The notes under the pieces were generated by a model. That model was given only the letters and a program-made list of their open reading frames with translations. It was not told the origin of the DNA and did not search any database. From an uncultured SAR116 cluster alpha proteobacterium (GTDB taxonomy: Bacteria; Pseudomonadota; Alphaproteobacteria; Puniceispirillales; Puniceispirillaceae), in NCBI GenBank assembly GCA_902623185.1, contig CACNSW010000003.1, forward strand, positions 1-64,000: a stretch of DNA of 64,000 bases. The letters are read 5' to 3'. The translations under genes were made by a program, and so were the position numbers. Numbering within the stretch: position 1 is the stretch's first letter; the number at the start of each line of letters is the position of its first letter. Positions 1-10,613 of this stretch are shown here, piece by piece.

Positions 1-96
1 GCCAGCCATTTTTGTCAGGATTAGGCCAAACGGGATGGACCCGACCAGATAGGCAACAGTGACCACCAATGGGTAGGAGTCTGTGATCATTTCCAT
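1..96 (-). CDS. plsY: Glycerol-3-phosphate acyltransferase PlsY, N-terminal part (truncated by window edge)
   Basis: Reverse-strand translation MEMITDSYPLVVTVAYLVGSIPFGLILTKMAG; GSIPFGLI motif typical of PlsY. Not in supplied ORF track. Confidence 0.8.
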   Translation of the reverse strand, partial: MEMITDSYPLVVTVAYLVGSIPFGLILTKMAG

Positions 97-178
97 GAGC
101 TCGCTGCTCTATCATTAAAATCGCGCATCGATCCATTCATGATTCGTCAAACAATTAATGCTCGCACTGCGGTGTTGC

Positions 179-1471
179 CTATATGTGGCGGTCAAAAACG
201 CAGATCCCGTCAACGTAGGTCGCATCAACAAGGCCCTGTACGGGCTGCCCCTCAAACGGCGTTATTCTTGATAGCGACGCGAAATCAGCGCCACGCACTA
301 GCCAACTGGTGTCGGGACGGAATAAGATGATATCTGCTGCGGCGCCGGGCATCAAGGTACCGCCAGTAACATTAAGGATGGTCGCTGGGGCAAAGCTCAA
401 CGCCTCAAACGCTCGCAGCAGAGAAATCTGGTCCTGTTGGACAAGGGTCATGGTAAGAGCGAGTAGCGTATCTAAACCGGATGCACCCGGCTGAGAAGGA
501 CCGAATGGCTGGGCCTTTGCATCACCATCAACCGGCACATGGTCAGAGGCAATTGCGTCGATGGTACCATCAGCGATCGCTTCAATTACCGCCTGTCTGT
601 CATCCTCTGACCGCAAGGGTGGCGACAGTTTGAAGGCGGTGTCATAGCTGCTAACGGCAATTTCATTGAGTAGAAAATATGGAGGTGCGGTGTCGGCCGT
701 GATGGGAAGCCCGTCAGCCTTCGCGCGGCGAACAGAGTCAATACCAGCCCTTGTCGACAGATGTGCAACATGATAACGCGCACCTGTCAGACGCATAAGC
801 TGGATGTCCCGCTCGACGATCACAGCTTCAGCAATCGATGGAATGCCGATAAGACCGAGACGAGTCGAGGTCTCGCTCTCATTCATCTCACCATCAGCTG
901 CCAGGCTAGCATCCTCACAATGCTGAATCACTGGCTTGTCGAGCATATTGGCGTACGCAAGCACTCGACGCATCACCAGCGAATCGCCGATACTTGTAGT
1001 CGCATTGGTGAAGGCCACCGCACCAGCTTCTGCCATCAATCCGAGTTCGGCCATTTCCCTGCCGGCAAGCCCTTTGGTTGCGGCGCCGTAAACGTGCAGG
1101 CGCGGTCCTGCCGCACGAGATGCTCGTAAGCCAAGCGAATCGATCATTGCCGCATTATCGATCACTGGCTGCGTGTTTGGCAGGCACCCCAAGCCGGTGA
1201 CTCCCCCCGCTGCAGCTGCGGCCAGCAGGGTGGCAAGGTCTTCCAAATGCTCCGATCCGGGGTCGGCAGTCTGCACCCGCATATCAACTAGACCGGGTGC
1301 AATGCAGGCGCCTCTGCAATCAATGATCTTGTCGGCCTTGGCTGGTTTGGCGTCATTCAGCCCTGCATTAACAGTGCTGATCACACCATTGGTGATCGTA
1401 AGCTGGCCGCTGGCATCCAAATTCTGCGAGGGGTCTATCAGGCGGCCATTTGTGAAGAGGATATTGGTCAT
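179..1471 (-). CDS. pyrC: Dihydroorotase
   Basis: 430 aa amidohydrolase-fold protein; immediately follows pyrB; GLVDMRV, ASDHVPVD motifs. Confidence 0.92.
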   Translation of the reverse strand: MTNILFTNGRLIDPSQNLDASGQLTITNGVISTVNAGLNDAKPAKADKIIDCRGACIAPGLVDMRVQTADPGSEHLEDLATLLAAAAAGGVTGLGCLPNTQPVIDNAAMIDSLGLRASRAAGPRLHVYGAATKGLAGREMAELGLMAEAGAVAFTNATTSIGDSLVMRRVLAYANMLDKPVIQHCEDASLAADGEMNESETSTRLGLIGIPSIAEAVIVERDIQLMRLTGARYHVAHLSTRAGIDSVRRAKADGLPITADTAPPYFLLNEIAVSSYDTAFKLSPPLRSEDDRQAVIEAIADGTIDAIASDHVPVDGDAKAQPFGPSQPGASGLDTLLALTMTLVQQDQISLLRAFEALSFAPATILNVTGGTLMPGAAADIILFRPDTSWLVRGADFASLSRITPFEGQPVQGLVDATYVDGICVFDRHI

Positions 1472-2500
1472 CTACCCATTCCCCTGTAGTTTGTTCTCGT
1501 TCGCCAACTTGGTAGCTATCGCCTCCAGGCATGCCATGCGGGCGGCAACGCCCATTTCTACCTGGGTACGAATCAGGCTTTTCTGCGCGTCATCGGCCAT
1601 CGCCGAGTCAATTTCGACCCCGCGATTCATTGGACCGGGGTGCATGATCAGGGCATTGGGTGCTGCCCGCATCAATTTTGAGCGATCAAGGCCAAAGAAA
1701 TTATAATATTCGCGCTGAGATGGTGTCTCGGTGCCCGCCATGCGTTCTGTCTGCAGCCGGAGCATCATCACGATATCTGCATCGTGGATGCCCTCCTCAA
1801 GGTTAGTAGCAATGATGACTCCCATCCGTTCGATTCCGGTCGGAAGAAGGGTTGCTGGGCTAACAAGGCTTACCTCAGCACCCATCGTGCCGAGCAGGTG
1901 GATGTTGGAGCGTGCAACGCGACTATTGGCGACATCTCCACAAATCGCAATCTTTAGCCCTTCGATTTGACCAACCCTTCGCCGAATTGTTAGCGCGTCA
2001 AGCAATGCTTGTGTGGGGTGCTCATGCCGCCCGTCTCCAGCGTTGATCACCGCGGCATCAACATGTTGGCTAAGAAGTCGTGCCGCGCCTGAGCAATTGT
2101 GACGTACGACAAGAATATGAGGGTGCATTGCATTGAGCGTAGTAGCTGTATCCAAAAGCGTCTCGCCCTTTTTCACCGATGACCCCGCAACGGAGATATT
2201 CAGTACCGCCCCACCAAGCCGTTTCGTCGCAAGCTCGAAAGAAACGCGCGTTCGGGTTGAATTCTCATAGAAAAGATTAATGATGGTCTTGCCCCGTAGA
2301 ACATCACTTAATGGACTGAGGTCATCGCCGGATTGCTGCATCGCATTGGCGAACTGGTCGCCGCGGTCGAGCAATGAACGGATTTCCAATGGGTTCATTC
2401 CCTCAATGCCGAGCAGGTTTCGCGTTGATAACTCCGCCGCGTTGCCTGCCTGCAGCGACAGAGAATCATTTGAGCGGATCTTGTCTGTCACATTATTCAT
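1472..2500 (-). CDS. pyrB: Aspartate carbamoyltransferase catalytic subunit
   Basis: [15 protein letters not shown] carbamoyl-phosphate motif; [12 protein letters not shown]; directly abuts pyrC. Confidence 0.96.
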   Translation of the reverse strand: MNNVTDKIRSNDSLSLQAGNAAELSTRNLLGIEGMNPLEIRSLLDRGDQFANAMQQSGDDLSPLSDVLRGKTIINLFYENSTRTRVSFELATKRLGGAVLNISVAGSSVKKGETLLDTATTLNAMHPHILVVRHNCSGAARLLSQHVDAAVINAGDGRHEHPTQALLDALTIRRRVGQIEGLKIAICGDVANSRVARSNIHLLGTMGAEVSLVSPATLLPTGIERMGVIIATNLEEGIHDADIVMMLRLQTERMAGTETPSQREYYNFFGLDRSKLMRAAPNALIMHPGPMNRGVEIDSAMADDAQKSLIRTQVEMGVAARMACLEAIATKLANENKLQGNG

Positions 2501-2578
2501 GAAGCTCAGCTTATAGGAGAAACCAGTATGACTGGTCTAGCTATATTCCACAAGAAGGTCCAGATATTCTAGCTGATA

Positions 2579-3070
2579 TCACAGACTGGGGGAGGCAGGG
2601 GAAATCCAATCACCATGCAGCCGGTCAAGTGCCGATTGCAGAATCCAGACTGCGGCCAGCGAGTCGCGGCGCTGGGCACGTTTTGCTCGAGTCATGTCAG
2701 CATCTATCATGGCGCTTTCTACAGCCTGTGTCGAAAGCCGTTCGTCCTGAAAAACTACGGAAATGTCTCGGATCCGCATCATTGCATGGGCAAAATCACG
2801 CACGGAGTCGCAGCGTGGACCCAAACTTCCATCCATATTTGCCGGCCAACCAAGAACCATCGCGCCAACCTCTTCGTTATCGGCAAACTCAAAAATTGAG
2901 TTCACATCGGGGGTAAAACTACTGCGCCAAAGTATTTTCACCGGCGAGGCAATGGTTAGACTTTTGTCGGAAAGCGCAAGACCGATGGTTTTTTTGCCAA
3001 TATCCAGCCCCAGGAGGCGTTGGCCGTCAGAAATCAGGTCTTTTACATGGTTAAGCTTGCAGATCGGCAT
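2579..3070 (-). CDS. ruvX: Holliday junction resolvase-like protein RuvX/YqgF
   Basis: LLGLDIGKKTIGLALSD and DERLSTQAVE motifs. Confidence 0.9.
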   Translation of the reverse strand: MPICKLNHVKDLISDGQRLLGLDIGKKTIGLALSDKSLTIASPVKILWRSSFTPDVNSIFEFADNEEVGAMVLGWPANMDGSLGPRCDSVRDFAHAMMRIRDISVVFQDERLSTQAVESAMIDADMTRAKRAQRRDSLAAVWILQSALDRLHGDWISPASPSL

Positions 3071-3125
3071 ACTGGATGATAATTGCTGTCATTGAATTTT
3101 CTTTAACAGCAAAAAGCACAGTGAT

Positions 3126-3413
3126 ATGCCTGTTGACAAGACCACAGTTGCCAAAATCGCGCGTCTGGCACGCATTTATATATCTGATGAGCGCCAACAG
3201 GTACTTGCCACCGAATTGAATGGAATTCTATCCTGGGTCGATGAACTCAATGAGGTGAACACCGATAATGTAGAACCATTGGCAAGTGTCACCGGCCATT
3301 CACTGCCAATGCGTGAGGATGTCGTGACGGACGGAGACCGAATTGACGAGGTGCTGGCCAATGTTCCAGAAACAACGAGTGGCTTTTTTGTCGTGCCAAA
3401 GGTGGTTGAATAA
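3126..3413 (+). CDS. gatC: Asp-tRNA(Asn)/Glu-tRNA(Gln) amidotransferase subunit GatC
   Basis: 95 aa, [10 protein letters not shown]...[23 protein letters not shown]; followed by gatA and gatB. Confidence 0.95.
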   Translation: MPVDKTTVAKIARLARIYISDERQQVLATELNGILSWVDELNEVNTDNVEPLASVTGHSLPMREDVVTDGDRIDEVLANVPETTSGFFVVPKVVE

Positions 3414-4894
3414 TGTTGGACATACTGGAACTTGGTGCTGTTGAGGCGCGCGCCGCGCTGGATTCCGGTGAGATTTCAGCTGTCGAGCTTGCCTCGGCCT
3501 ATGTAGCTGCAGCAGAGGAGACGGCTGGGCTGAATAATTATGTGGCGCTAACAGCCGATCACGCACTTGAAATGGCCGCCGCTTCAGATGCGAGAATCGC
3601 TAAGGGTGAGGCTGGTCTGCTTGAGGGCGTGCCGATTGGTGTCAAAGATTTGTTTTGCACCGCTGGCTATATTAGTACGGCCTGTTCCAACATTCTAACA
3701 GGATTCATCCCGACCTATGAAAGCACTGTCACGGCCAATCTTTGGCGTGAGGGCGGGGTCATGCTTGGTAAGCTGAATTGTGATGAATTCGCTATGGGAT
3801 CGGCGAATGAGACCAGTGCCTATGGGCCTGCAATTAATCCGTGGCAGGCTGCAGACGGTGCTGATCTTGTGCCTGGTGGCTCGTCGGGTGGCTCGGCCTC
3901 GGCTGTTGCGGCGCGTTCGGCGCTTCTAGCAACAGGTACAGACACAGGTGGTTCAATCCGTCAGCCAGCCGCGTTTTGCGGTGTTGTTGGTTTGAAGCCG
4001 ACCTATGGGCGCTGCTCGCGATGGGGAATTGTTGCTTTTGCCAGTTCGCTCGATCAGGCGGGTCCATTCAGCCGGAATGTCGCTGACAATGCGTTGATGA
4101 TGCAAGCGATGGCAGGTTTTGATCCTAAGGACTCAACCTCGGCTGATGTGCCATTGCAGGATCTGTCTGCCGCGGTGACGCTAGGCGTTAAGGGCATGAA
4201 AATTGGCATTCCTTCTGAATATGTGCTGGATGGCATGGACCCCGAAGTTGTCAAAATATGGCAGCAGGGACAGGACTGGTTGCGCGCCGCCGGAGCTGAA
4301 CTAGTCGACATTTCGTTGCCCCACACCAAATATGCGCTGCCCGCGTACTACATTATTGCTCCCGCTGAGGCGTCGTCAAATCTGGCCCGTTATGACGGTG
4401 TGCGTTACGGAAAGCGTGTTGAATCAGAGTCGTTGGATGAGATGTATGCTCTAACACGTGCCGAGGGCTTTGGCGAAGAGGTGCAGCGCCGCATCATGAT
4501 TGGCACCTATGTTCTATCTGCTGGATATTATGACGCTTACTACCTAAAGGCGCAACGTGTTCGCAGACTGATTCGCAATGATTTTGACACGGCTTTTGAA
4601 ACAGTTGATGCAATTCTGACGCCGGCAACGCCAAGCGCCGCATTTCCAATTGGCCGCAAAGTGGATGATCCAGTAACCAATTTCCTCAATGATGTCTTTA
4701 CTGTTCCGGCTAATTTGGCCGGATTGCCCGGAATGGCGGTGCCTGCCGGGATGAATGGCGACGGCCTTCCGCTCGGTTTGCAGCTTCTAGCAAGACCATA
4801 TGATGAGGCGACCCTTTATGCTGCCGGCCAAGTGCTCGAGGATGCCGCCGGCTTTACCGCAAATCCAATCCGGCGCGCAGGAGGCGTGCAATGA
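3413..4894 (+). CDS. gatA: Asp-tRNA(Asn)/Glu-tRNA(Gln) amidotransferase subunit GatA
   Basis: Amidase signature [14 protein letters not shown]...[12 protein letters not shown]. Confidence 0.97.
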   Translation: MLDILELGAVEARAALDSGEISAVELASAYVAAAEETAGLNNYVALTADHALEMAAASDARIAKGEAGLLEGVPIGVKDLFCTAGYISTACSNILTGFIPTYESTVTANLWREGGVMLGKLNCDEFAMGSANETSAYGPAINPWQAADGADLVPGGSSGGSASAVAARSALLATGTDTGGSIRQPAAFCGVVGLKPTYGRCSRWGIVAFASSLDQAGPFSRNVADNALMMQAMAGFDPKDSTSADVPLQDLSAAVTLGVKGMKIGIPSEYVLDGMDPEVVKIWQQGQDWLRAAGAELVDISLPHTKYALPAYYIIAPAEASSNLARYDGVRYGKRVESESLDEMYALTRAEGFGEEVQRRIMIGTYVLSAGYYDAYYLKAQRVRRLIRNDFDTAFETVDAILTPATPSAAFPIGRKVDDPVTNFLNDVFTVPANLAGLPGMAVPAGMNGDGLPLGLQLLARPYDEATLYAAGQVLEDAAGFTANPIRRAGGVQ

Positions 4895-6348
4895 CCAGCA
4901 ACCTAGTCAGCGGTGTGAGTGGTGAATGGGAGGTTGTCATCGGATTGGAGGTGCATGCTCAGGTTTCTTCCAATGCCAAGCTGTTCTCCGGTGCATCGGC
5001 CACGTTTGGTGCTAATCCTAATCAGAATGTATCGCTTGTTGATGCGGCAATGCCGGGAATGTTACCGGTAGTCAATCATGAATGTGTGCGCCAGGCGGTT
5101 CGGACGGGTCTTGGCCTGAATGCCGAAATCAATCTTATAAGTGTTTTTGATCGGAAGAACTATTTCTATGCCGATTTGCCGCAAGGCTATCAGATTAGCC
5201 AGTTCAAACAGCCGATTGTCGGCGAGGGTAAGTTGCGCATTGATCTGCCTGACGGCAGCAGCCGCGATATCGGTATCGAACGCTTGCACCTGGAACAGGA
5301 TGCAGGAAAATCTATGCATGATCAGCATCCGAGCAAAAGCTACATAGATCTTAACCGGACGGGTGTGGCTCTGATGGAGATTGTTTCACGTCCGGACATG
5401 CGCTCTTCGATTGAAGCGGCTGCTTATGTCCGCAAGTTGCGCTCCATCTTGCGCTATCTTGGAACCTGTGATGGCAATATGGAAGAGGGATCATTACGCG
5501 CGGATGTGAATGTTTCGGTTCGGCGTCCAGGACAGGCACTTGGTATCCGGACTGAAACCAAGAATTTGAATTCGCTTAGGTTCATTCAACAGGCGATTGA
5601 TTTCGAGGTGGCACGCCAGATCGAGATTCTTGAGGATGGCGGAGAGATTGATCAGGAAACCCGGCTATTCGACACAACCACCGGCACTACCCGGGCTATG
5701 CGTTCGAAAGAAGATGCCCATGATTACAGGTATTTTCCAGATCCTGATTTACTACCTTTGGTAATATCACAGAAAGAAGTTGACGAACTGGAAATGGGCC
5801 TGCCAGAACTACCTGACCAGATCAAGGACCGGTTGACCGCTGATTATGGCCTGTCTGCTTATGATGCGGCGGTTATCATCGAGGAACGCGAAACAGCACT
5901 TTTTTATGAGGCAGCAAGCGAGGGCTATGACCGCAAGCTCGTTGCCAATTGGATGACGGTGGAATTGTTTGGCGCGCTAAATAAATCAGGTCAGACGCTT
6001 TCCAAGTGCAAGGTTTTGCCAGAGCAGCTTGGCAGTTTGGTAGGACTTATTAGCGATGGAACTATCTCGGGCAAGATCGCTAAGGATGTTTTTGCCGTTA
6101 TGTTTGAGACGGGAAGCGACGCGGCCAGTATTGTTAAAGAAAAGGGGCTCAAGCAGGTGTCTGACAGCGGCGCTATTGAGGCGTTGATTGATACGGTGAT
6201 TGCGGCGCATGAAAGTGAGGTTGCCGAATATCGGGCGGGTAAAGAAAAGCTATTTGGTTTTTTTGTTGGACAGGTGATGAAACAATCTGGTGGTCAGGCC
6301 AATCCGGGGATGGTGAACCAGATTCTACGTACTAGGCTGGATAAATAA
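4891..6348 (+). CDS. gatB: Asp-tRNA(Asn)/Glu-tRNA(Gln) amidotransferase subunit GatB
   Basis: [28 protein letters not shown]; 4-bp overlap with gatA. Confidence 0.97.
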   Translation: MTSNLVSGVSGEWEVVIGLEVHAQVSSNAKLFSGASATFGANPNQNVSLVDAAMPGMLPVVNHECVRQAVRTGLGLNAEINLISVFDRKNYFYADLPQGYQISQFKQPIVGEGKLRIDLPDGSSRDIGIERLHLEQDAGKSMHDQHPSKSYIDLNRTGVALMEIVSRPDMRSSIEAAAYVRKLRSILRYLGTCDGNMEEGSLRADVNVSVRRPGQALGIRTETKNLNSLRFIQQAIDFEVARQIEILEDGGEIDQETRLFDTTTGTTRAMRSKEDAHDYRYFPDPDLLPLVISQKEVDELEMGLPELPDQIKDRLTADYGLSAYDAAVIIEERETALFYEAASEGYDRKLVANWMTVELFGALNKSGQTLSKCKVLPEQLGSLVGLISDGTISGKIAKDVFAVMFETGSDAASIVKEKGLKQVSDSGAIEALIDTVIAAHESEVAEYRAGKEKLFGFFVGQVMKQSGGQANPGMVNQILRTRLDK

Positions 6349-6547
6349 GAATGATCGTAGCCAAGTAAAAACGTGAACCTTCCCATCGTAACGGGTCGCC
6401 GAAAAAAGCTTTGGTAAAAGCCTCTTATAGGCCGATTTCAGGTTTGACAGTATCGGTTTTCAAAGCTACGAATGTGTCTGCATACGCCGTGTATTTATTG
6501 CTGCGGGCAGGTGAAGCCTTGTGACTTCGCCGCGCGCATCCCCCGGC

Positions 6548-6639
6548 GGAGGGGTGGCCGAGTGGCTGAAGGCGGCGGTTTGCTAAATCGTTAAAGGAAG
6601 AAATTTCTTTCGGGGGTTCGAATCCCTTCCCCTCCGCCA
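6548..6639 (+). tRNA. tRNA-Ser (anticodon GCT)
   Basis: ggaggggtggccgagtggctgaaggcggcggtttGCTaaat... long variable arm ...ggttcgaatcccttcccctccgCCA; 7-bp acceptor stem GGAGGGG/CCCCTCC, encoded CCA. Confidence 0.95.
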
Positions 6640-6920
6640 TTTCTCTCTACATCGCTAACCAGCATTAACTAGTGTATGGCCATTTAACCACTGTTTATAA
6701 TGGACTTTATTTTATTTTTTGTCTGATGACATCCAGTCAAATCCAACCTATTATTTGGGACGAGAAATGACTATTAAAATTTAATGATTTACTTTCAACC
6801 ACGTACTAGTGGCAGCCAGACACCAGAGCTACAAGGTGATGCTGATAGGTTGCCGGTGCAGTTCCAGTAGCCTAAAATGGTGTACTTAATGTCCTGTGGC
6901 CAATTATCTTTCTGAATTGC

Positions 6921-7895
6921 ATGAATTTAGCAAAAAATTTAAGAATGAAAAATTTATCAATCATCTCTCATAAAATTGCTTTATACCAAGATACGCCAAG
7001 GGGTCATCCGGAATGTCCGGAACGATATGAAGCCATAAAAAACAGAATAGACGGCGACTACAAAAATTGGATCCGTGTTCAAGCCCCCTGTGCAACGCGC
7101 AAGCAATTGTTGAGGGTACACACTGAAGCTTTCCTTAATTATATCGACGAGATTGTTTCTGGGAGTTCAAAACCTATAGGACTAGACCCAGATACCTGGG
7201 CTGGCAAGTCAGGTGTTGAAGCGGCCCTAAGGGGAGCGGGGGGAGCTTGTCTTGCAGTTGATCAAGTAATGAAAACCGAAGAAGGGGCTTCATTTAGCGC
7301 TATGCGGCCACCTGGGCATCACGCCGAACCAGATAAAGCGATGGGATTTTGTGTTTATTCAAGTGCTGCTGTAGCAGCTAGACATGCTCAGAAAAACTGG
7401 GGTTTGGAACGTGTGGCCGTTTTAGACTTTGATGTGCATCACGGCAACGGCACCCAGGCATGTTTTTGGGATGACCCATCTCTTTTTTATGCGTCATCCC
7501 ATCAAATGCCTCTTTTCCCTGGCACAGGTGAGATGAGTGAAACTGGGGTTGGTAATAACATTGTTAATTTGCCATTACCGCCAGGTGCGATTGGTAAAGA
7601 CATATTGGAAGGGTGGAAAAATTACCTTTTGCCATCAGTCTTGGACTTCAAACCTAACCTTGTAATTATTTCTGCGGGTTTTGATGCCCATAAAGACGAT
7701 CCTTTGGGTGGATTAAAGATGACCACAGAGGACTTTGGTACCTTAACAAAGTTAATTTTGGAAATGGCACACAAGAATGCTGATTTTACTAGATCCTGCC
7801 GTATCGTCAGCATTTTGGAGGGCGGGTATAATCTCACCGCGTTGGCAGACAGTGTGGCTTGCCATTTAGATACTTTAGAGTCATTCAAAGTTTAA
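6921..7895 (+). CDS. Histone deacetylase family protein (acetoin utilization/acetylpolyamine amidohydrolase-like)
   Basis: RPPGHHAEPDKAMGFC, VLDFDVHHGNGTQ, SAGFDAHKDDPLGG motifs; start may be ATG at 6945. Confidence 0.9.
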   Translation: MNLAKNLRMKNLSIISHKIALYQDTPRGHPECPERYEAIKNRIDGDYKNWIRVQAPCATRKQLLRVHTEAFLNYIDEIVSGSSKPIGLDPDTWAGKSGVEAALRGAGGACLAVDQVMKTEEGASFSAMRPPGHHAEPDKAMGFCVYSSAAVAARHAQKNWGLERVAVLDFDVHHGNGTQACFWDDPSLFYASSHQMPLFPGTGEMSETGVGNNIVNLPLPPGAIGKDILEGWKNYLLPSVLDFKPNLVIISAGFDAHKDDPLGGLKMTTEDFGTLTKLILEMAHKNADFTRSCRIVSILEGGYNLTALADSVACHLDTLESFKV

Positions 7896-8116
7896 ATTGG
7901 TAGGTCCTGGACCCTCAGAAATTGGCTATAGATGACTGCCTCGTAAATTTTGCATAACAATTGGACGAAATCGTAACGGTAAAATTATTCATTAACCTCA
8001 GTTGTGCTAATTTGAACTCCCATGATAGCTTTTTCTATATTAGAAGTGATTTTGCAAGGACTATCATGCCAAGATAAGAGCCCTCAATTAGCCTGGCCAA
8101 GTCTAACGAGAGTCAA

Positions 8117-9184
8117 ATGAGCCATAGACAGAATCAAGTGAAGATTAGTGAAGGTATGCCTGGTCCTGTTGATGTTAAGTTTTCAGGAAGTGGAAGAGAA
8201 TACTTCGGAATTTGGATTGCAAATTTGGTTTTAACAATAATTACACTAGGAATTTATAGCGCCTGGGCAAAAGTTAGAAGAGAAACTTATTTTAAGAACA
8301 ATACCAGGATCTTTGGTGCAGGTCTTGGTTATCATGCTACTGGTGGTCAAATTTTTAAAGGACGAATAATTGCTTTCACTGTTTTAGTGATAGTTAATAT
8401 CATATCATCTATTCAGCCACTTTTTGGACTTGTGGTTACACCTATTTTCATTGCTATACTGCCCTGGATTCTGAATAGTTCCCTGCGATTTTCAGCTCGG
8501 GTGACTTCATTTAGAAACATCCGTTTCAATTGGCATGGAACTTATTGGAAAACCATGTGGTTCTTGGTAATTGCTCCGTTAGCCGGTTTAGTGACATTAG
8601 GGGTGTTGACACCGTTAATCTCAAAATATTATTACTCATATTTTGCTCGAGCACATTCATATGGAACCACTCCATTCAGCGCGAATCCAAAAATCAGTCA
8701 GTTTTATATCGCGTTTTTATTGAGTGGCATAATTCCAACAATATTAGTTGGTTGTGTGGCGTTTACCATAATAACAATTTGGGCTGGTTCCGGCGGCACA
8801 AGCATGGTCGGCCACTCGCAGACATTATGGGCATTAATCCCTATTCTCGTTTCTAGTTTTGTATTTTCAATGGCATTTATTTATGCTGTGGTATGCCGAA
8901 ATTTGATGATGAGATCATTGATTTTAGGAGATATTTTAACTTTTGATTCTCAAATTAATCCTCTGAAATTTGTTTGGATCTCCTTATCAAATCTCTTTCT
9001 TACGCTTATATCTTTCGGACTATTACTTCCGTGGGCGAAAGTGCGTATTTACAGATATTTGTCTTCTATGACTTTCGTAAACGCAATCGGTGATATTGAT
9101 ATTTTTATTGATGAGTTAAACTCTAATCGGTCTTCGCTTGGTGAGGCAGTCGCAGATTTTGAGGGTGTAGAGGTGTCAATTTAA
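8117..9184 (+). CDS. YjgN family (DUF898) integral membrane protein
   Basis: Repeated hydrophobic segments; FSGSGREYFGIWIANLVLTIITLGIYSAWAKVRRETYFKNNT is typical of DUF898/YjgN. Confidence 0.82.
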   Translation: MSHRQNQVKISEGMPGPVDVKFSGSGREYFGIWIANLVLTIITLGIYSAWAKVRRETYFKNNTRIFGAGLGYHATGGQIFKGRIIAFTVLVIVNIISSIQPLFGLVVTPIFIAILPWILNSSLRFSARVTSFRNIRFNWHGTYWKTMWFLVIAPLAGLVTLGVLTPLISKYYYSYFARAHSYGTTPFSANPKISQFYIAFLLSGIIPTILVGCVAFTIITIWAGSGGTSMVGHSQTLWALIPILVSSFVFSMAFIYAVVCRNLMMRSLILGDILTFDSQINPLKFVWISLSNLFLTLISFGLLLPWAKVRIYRYLSSMTFVNAIGDIDIFIDELNSNRSSLGEAVADFEGVEVSI

Positions 9185-9185
9185 A

Positions 9186-10208
9186 ATGCGTTTTTCTGGT
9201 GTTTTCTTTGCCGCCATGTCAGCCAAAGAAACTCATGGTGAAATAGAACTATCGGCACAAACTGCGACGATTTATTCGAGAGGTAGCATCGTTTGTCGAA
9301 ACATAAACATTCAGTCAATTCAAAATAGCAAAGATATTTATCTAGATAATGGTTTTTTGTTTGCTCTTGAGGTTTCACTATCAAGTGATCAGGAGAAAGC
9401 TATCCATGGCAATTTTTCAAGCGGAATAAAGTGGCTCGAGAACTTTTCATTATTGAAAGCTGTATTATTCTCAGTCGCTCTAGTTTTTCTAATATTCCTG
9501 TTTCGTTACTCACTCAACCTCGCTATCCCATTTGCAGTTAAGGTTTTTCCTGTAACATGGGAGCAAGAAATTGGAGAAAATTTCTACAATGCAATGAGGA
9601 ATACTGTTCTTGAAAAGAGTGATTTATCTCTTTCAAGAATTGAAAGGCTTAGAAAAAAGGCAAGCAAAATAGCAAAAATAAATGGGTTTGAGAGCCCAAA
9701 GATAATATTTCATGACTCAAATGTAATTGGCGCTAATGCTTTAGCATTTCCTGGAGGGCCAATTGTTATCACCGATGATTTAGTTATTCTGCTTCAGCGC
9801 GACGAATTGATATTGAGTATCGTGGCACATGAGTATGCACACATCCAAGAAAGGCATTCACTGCAGCAAATAATTGAGCTTGTTGGTATTGCTGCTGTCG
9901 CCTCTGTAATTCTAGGATCAGATGATACATTGTTAGAGGAGTTTTCAGCCTTAGGAGTAAACTTGTGGGCAACTAAAAATAGTAGAAATTTTGAAAAACA
10001 GGCTGATTTGCAAGCTCAGAAATATCTTCAAAAAGCTGGCTATACAAAATCAACGCTTGCATTTGCCATCAAACAACTCACTACACATTATTGTTCAAAA
10101 ACTGCAGTTCATGATGTTCAACATTGTATTGAGCAAACCGATAGCGGTTGGTTATCCACACATCCATCGGGAGCAGAAAGACTAAAATACCTCTCACATT
10201 CTCACTAA
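9186..10208 (+). CDS. M48 family metallopeptidase, membrane-associated
   Basis: HEYAHIQERH (HExxH) zinc motif, preceding TM segment, FEKQADLQAQ third-ligand region. Confidence 0.85.
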   Translation: MRFSGVFFAAMSAKETHGEIELSAQTATIYSRGSIVCRNINIQSIQNSKDIYLDNGFLFALEVSLSSDQEKAIHGNFSSGIKWLENFSLLKAVLFSVALVFLIFLFRYSLNLAIPFAVKVFPVTWEQEIGENFYNAMRNTVLEKSDLSLSRIERLRKKASKIAKINGFESPKIIFHDSNVIGANALAFPGGPIVITDDLVILLQRDELILSIVAHEYAHIQERHSLQQIIELVGIAAVASVILGSDDTLLEEFSALGVNLWATKNSRNFEKQADLQAQKYLQKAGYTKSTLAFAIKQLTTHYCSKTAVHDVQHCIEQTDSGWLSTHPSGAERLKYLSHSH

Positions 10209-10613
10209 TTGACTTTTTGATTATTCTATGGGCTTCTTCGTATGTTAAGGATCGCGATAAAAAGTAAACACGTGCAGTGAAGTTAAACGTTTATAACATC
10301 TGAAATTGTTTTTTTATCTTTGTAATTGTTGATTTTATTGGTTTTTAAAAAAAGCTTGTCAACTTTGTGCCAAGGTTTACGGTAAATGAGTACGGATAAC
10401 GTTGTTTACGAAGGTGTTAGAGGTAGGACTTTGGTGGGCTTTGGTAAACGTTGTACCGATAGATCTAGGCGCCAATATGGTTGGATCCAAACAAGCTTTT
10501 TTCGAATTTTTATCTCAATAGTCGTGTAAAACAAATCACACATTGTTTTTTTATATTGGCAAAAACTTTAGGTAACATTACCTTTTTTCAGGCGTTATAT
10601 TTGGATTTGATTC

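Noticed and set aside
6425-6640. 71-aa minus-strand ORF (MAEGKGFEPPKEISS...)
   Set aside because: It is antisense to tRNA-Ser and its leader; the protein is a well-known type of spurious tRNA-antisense translation
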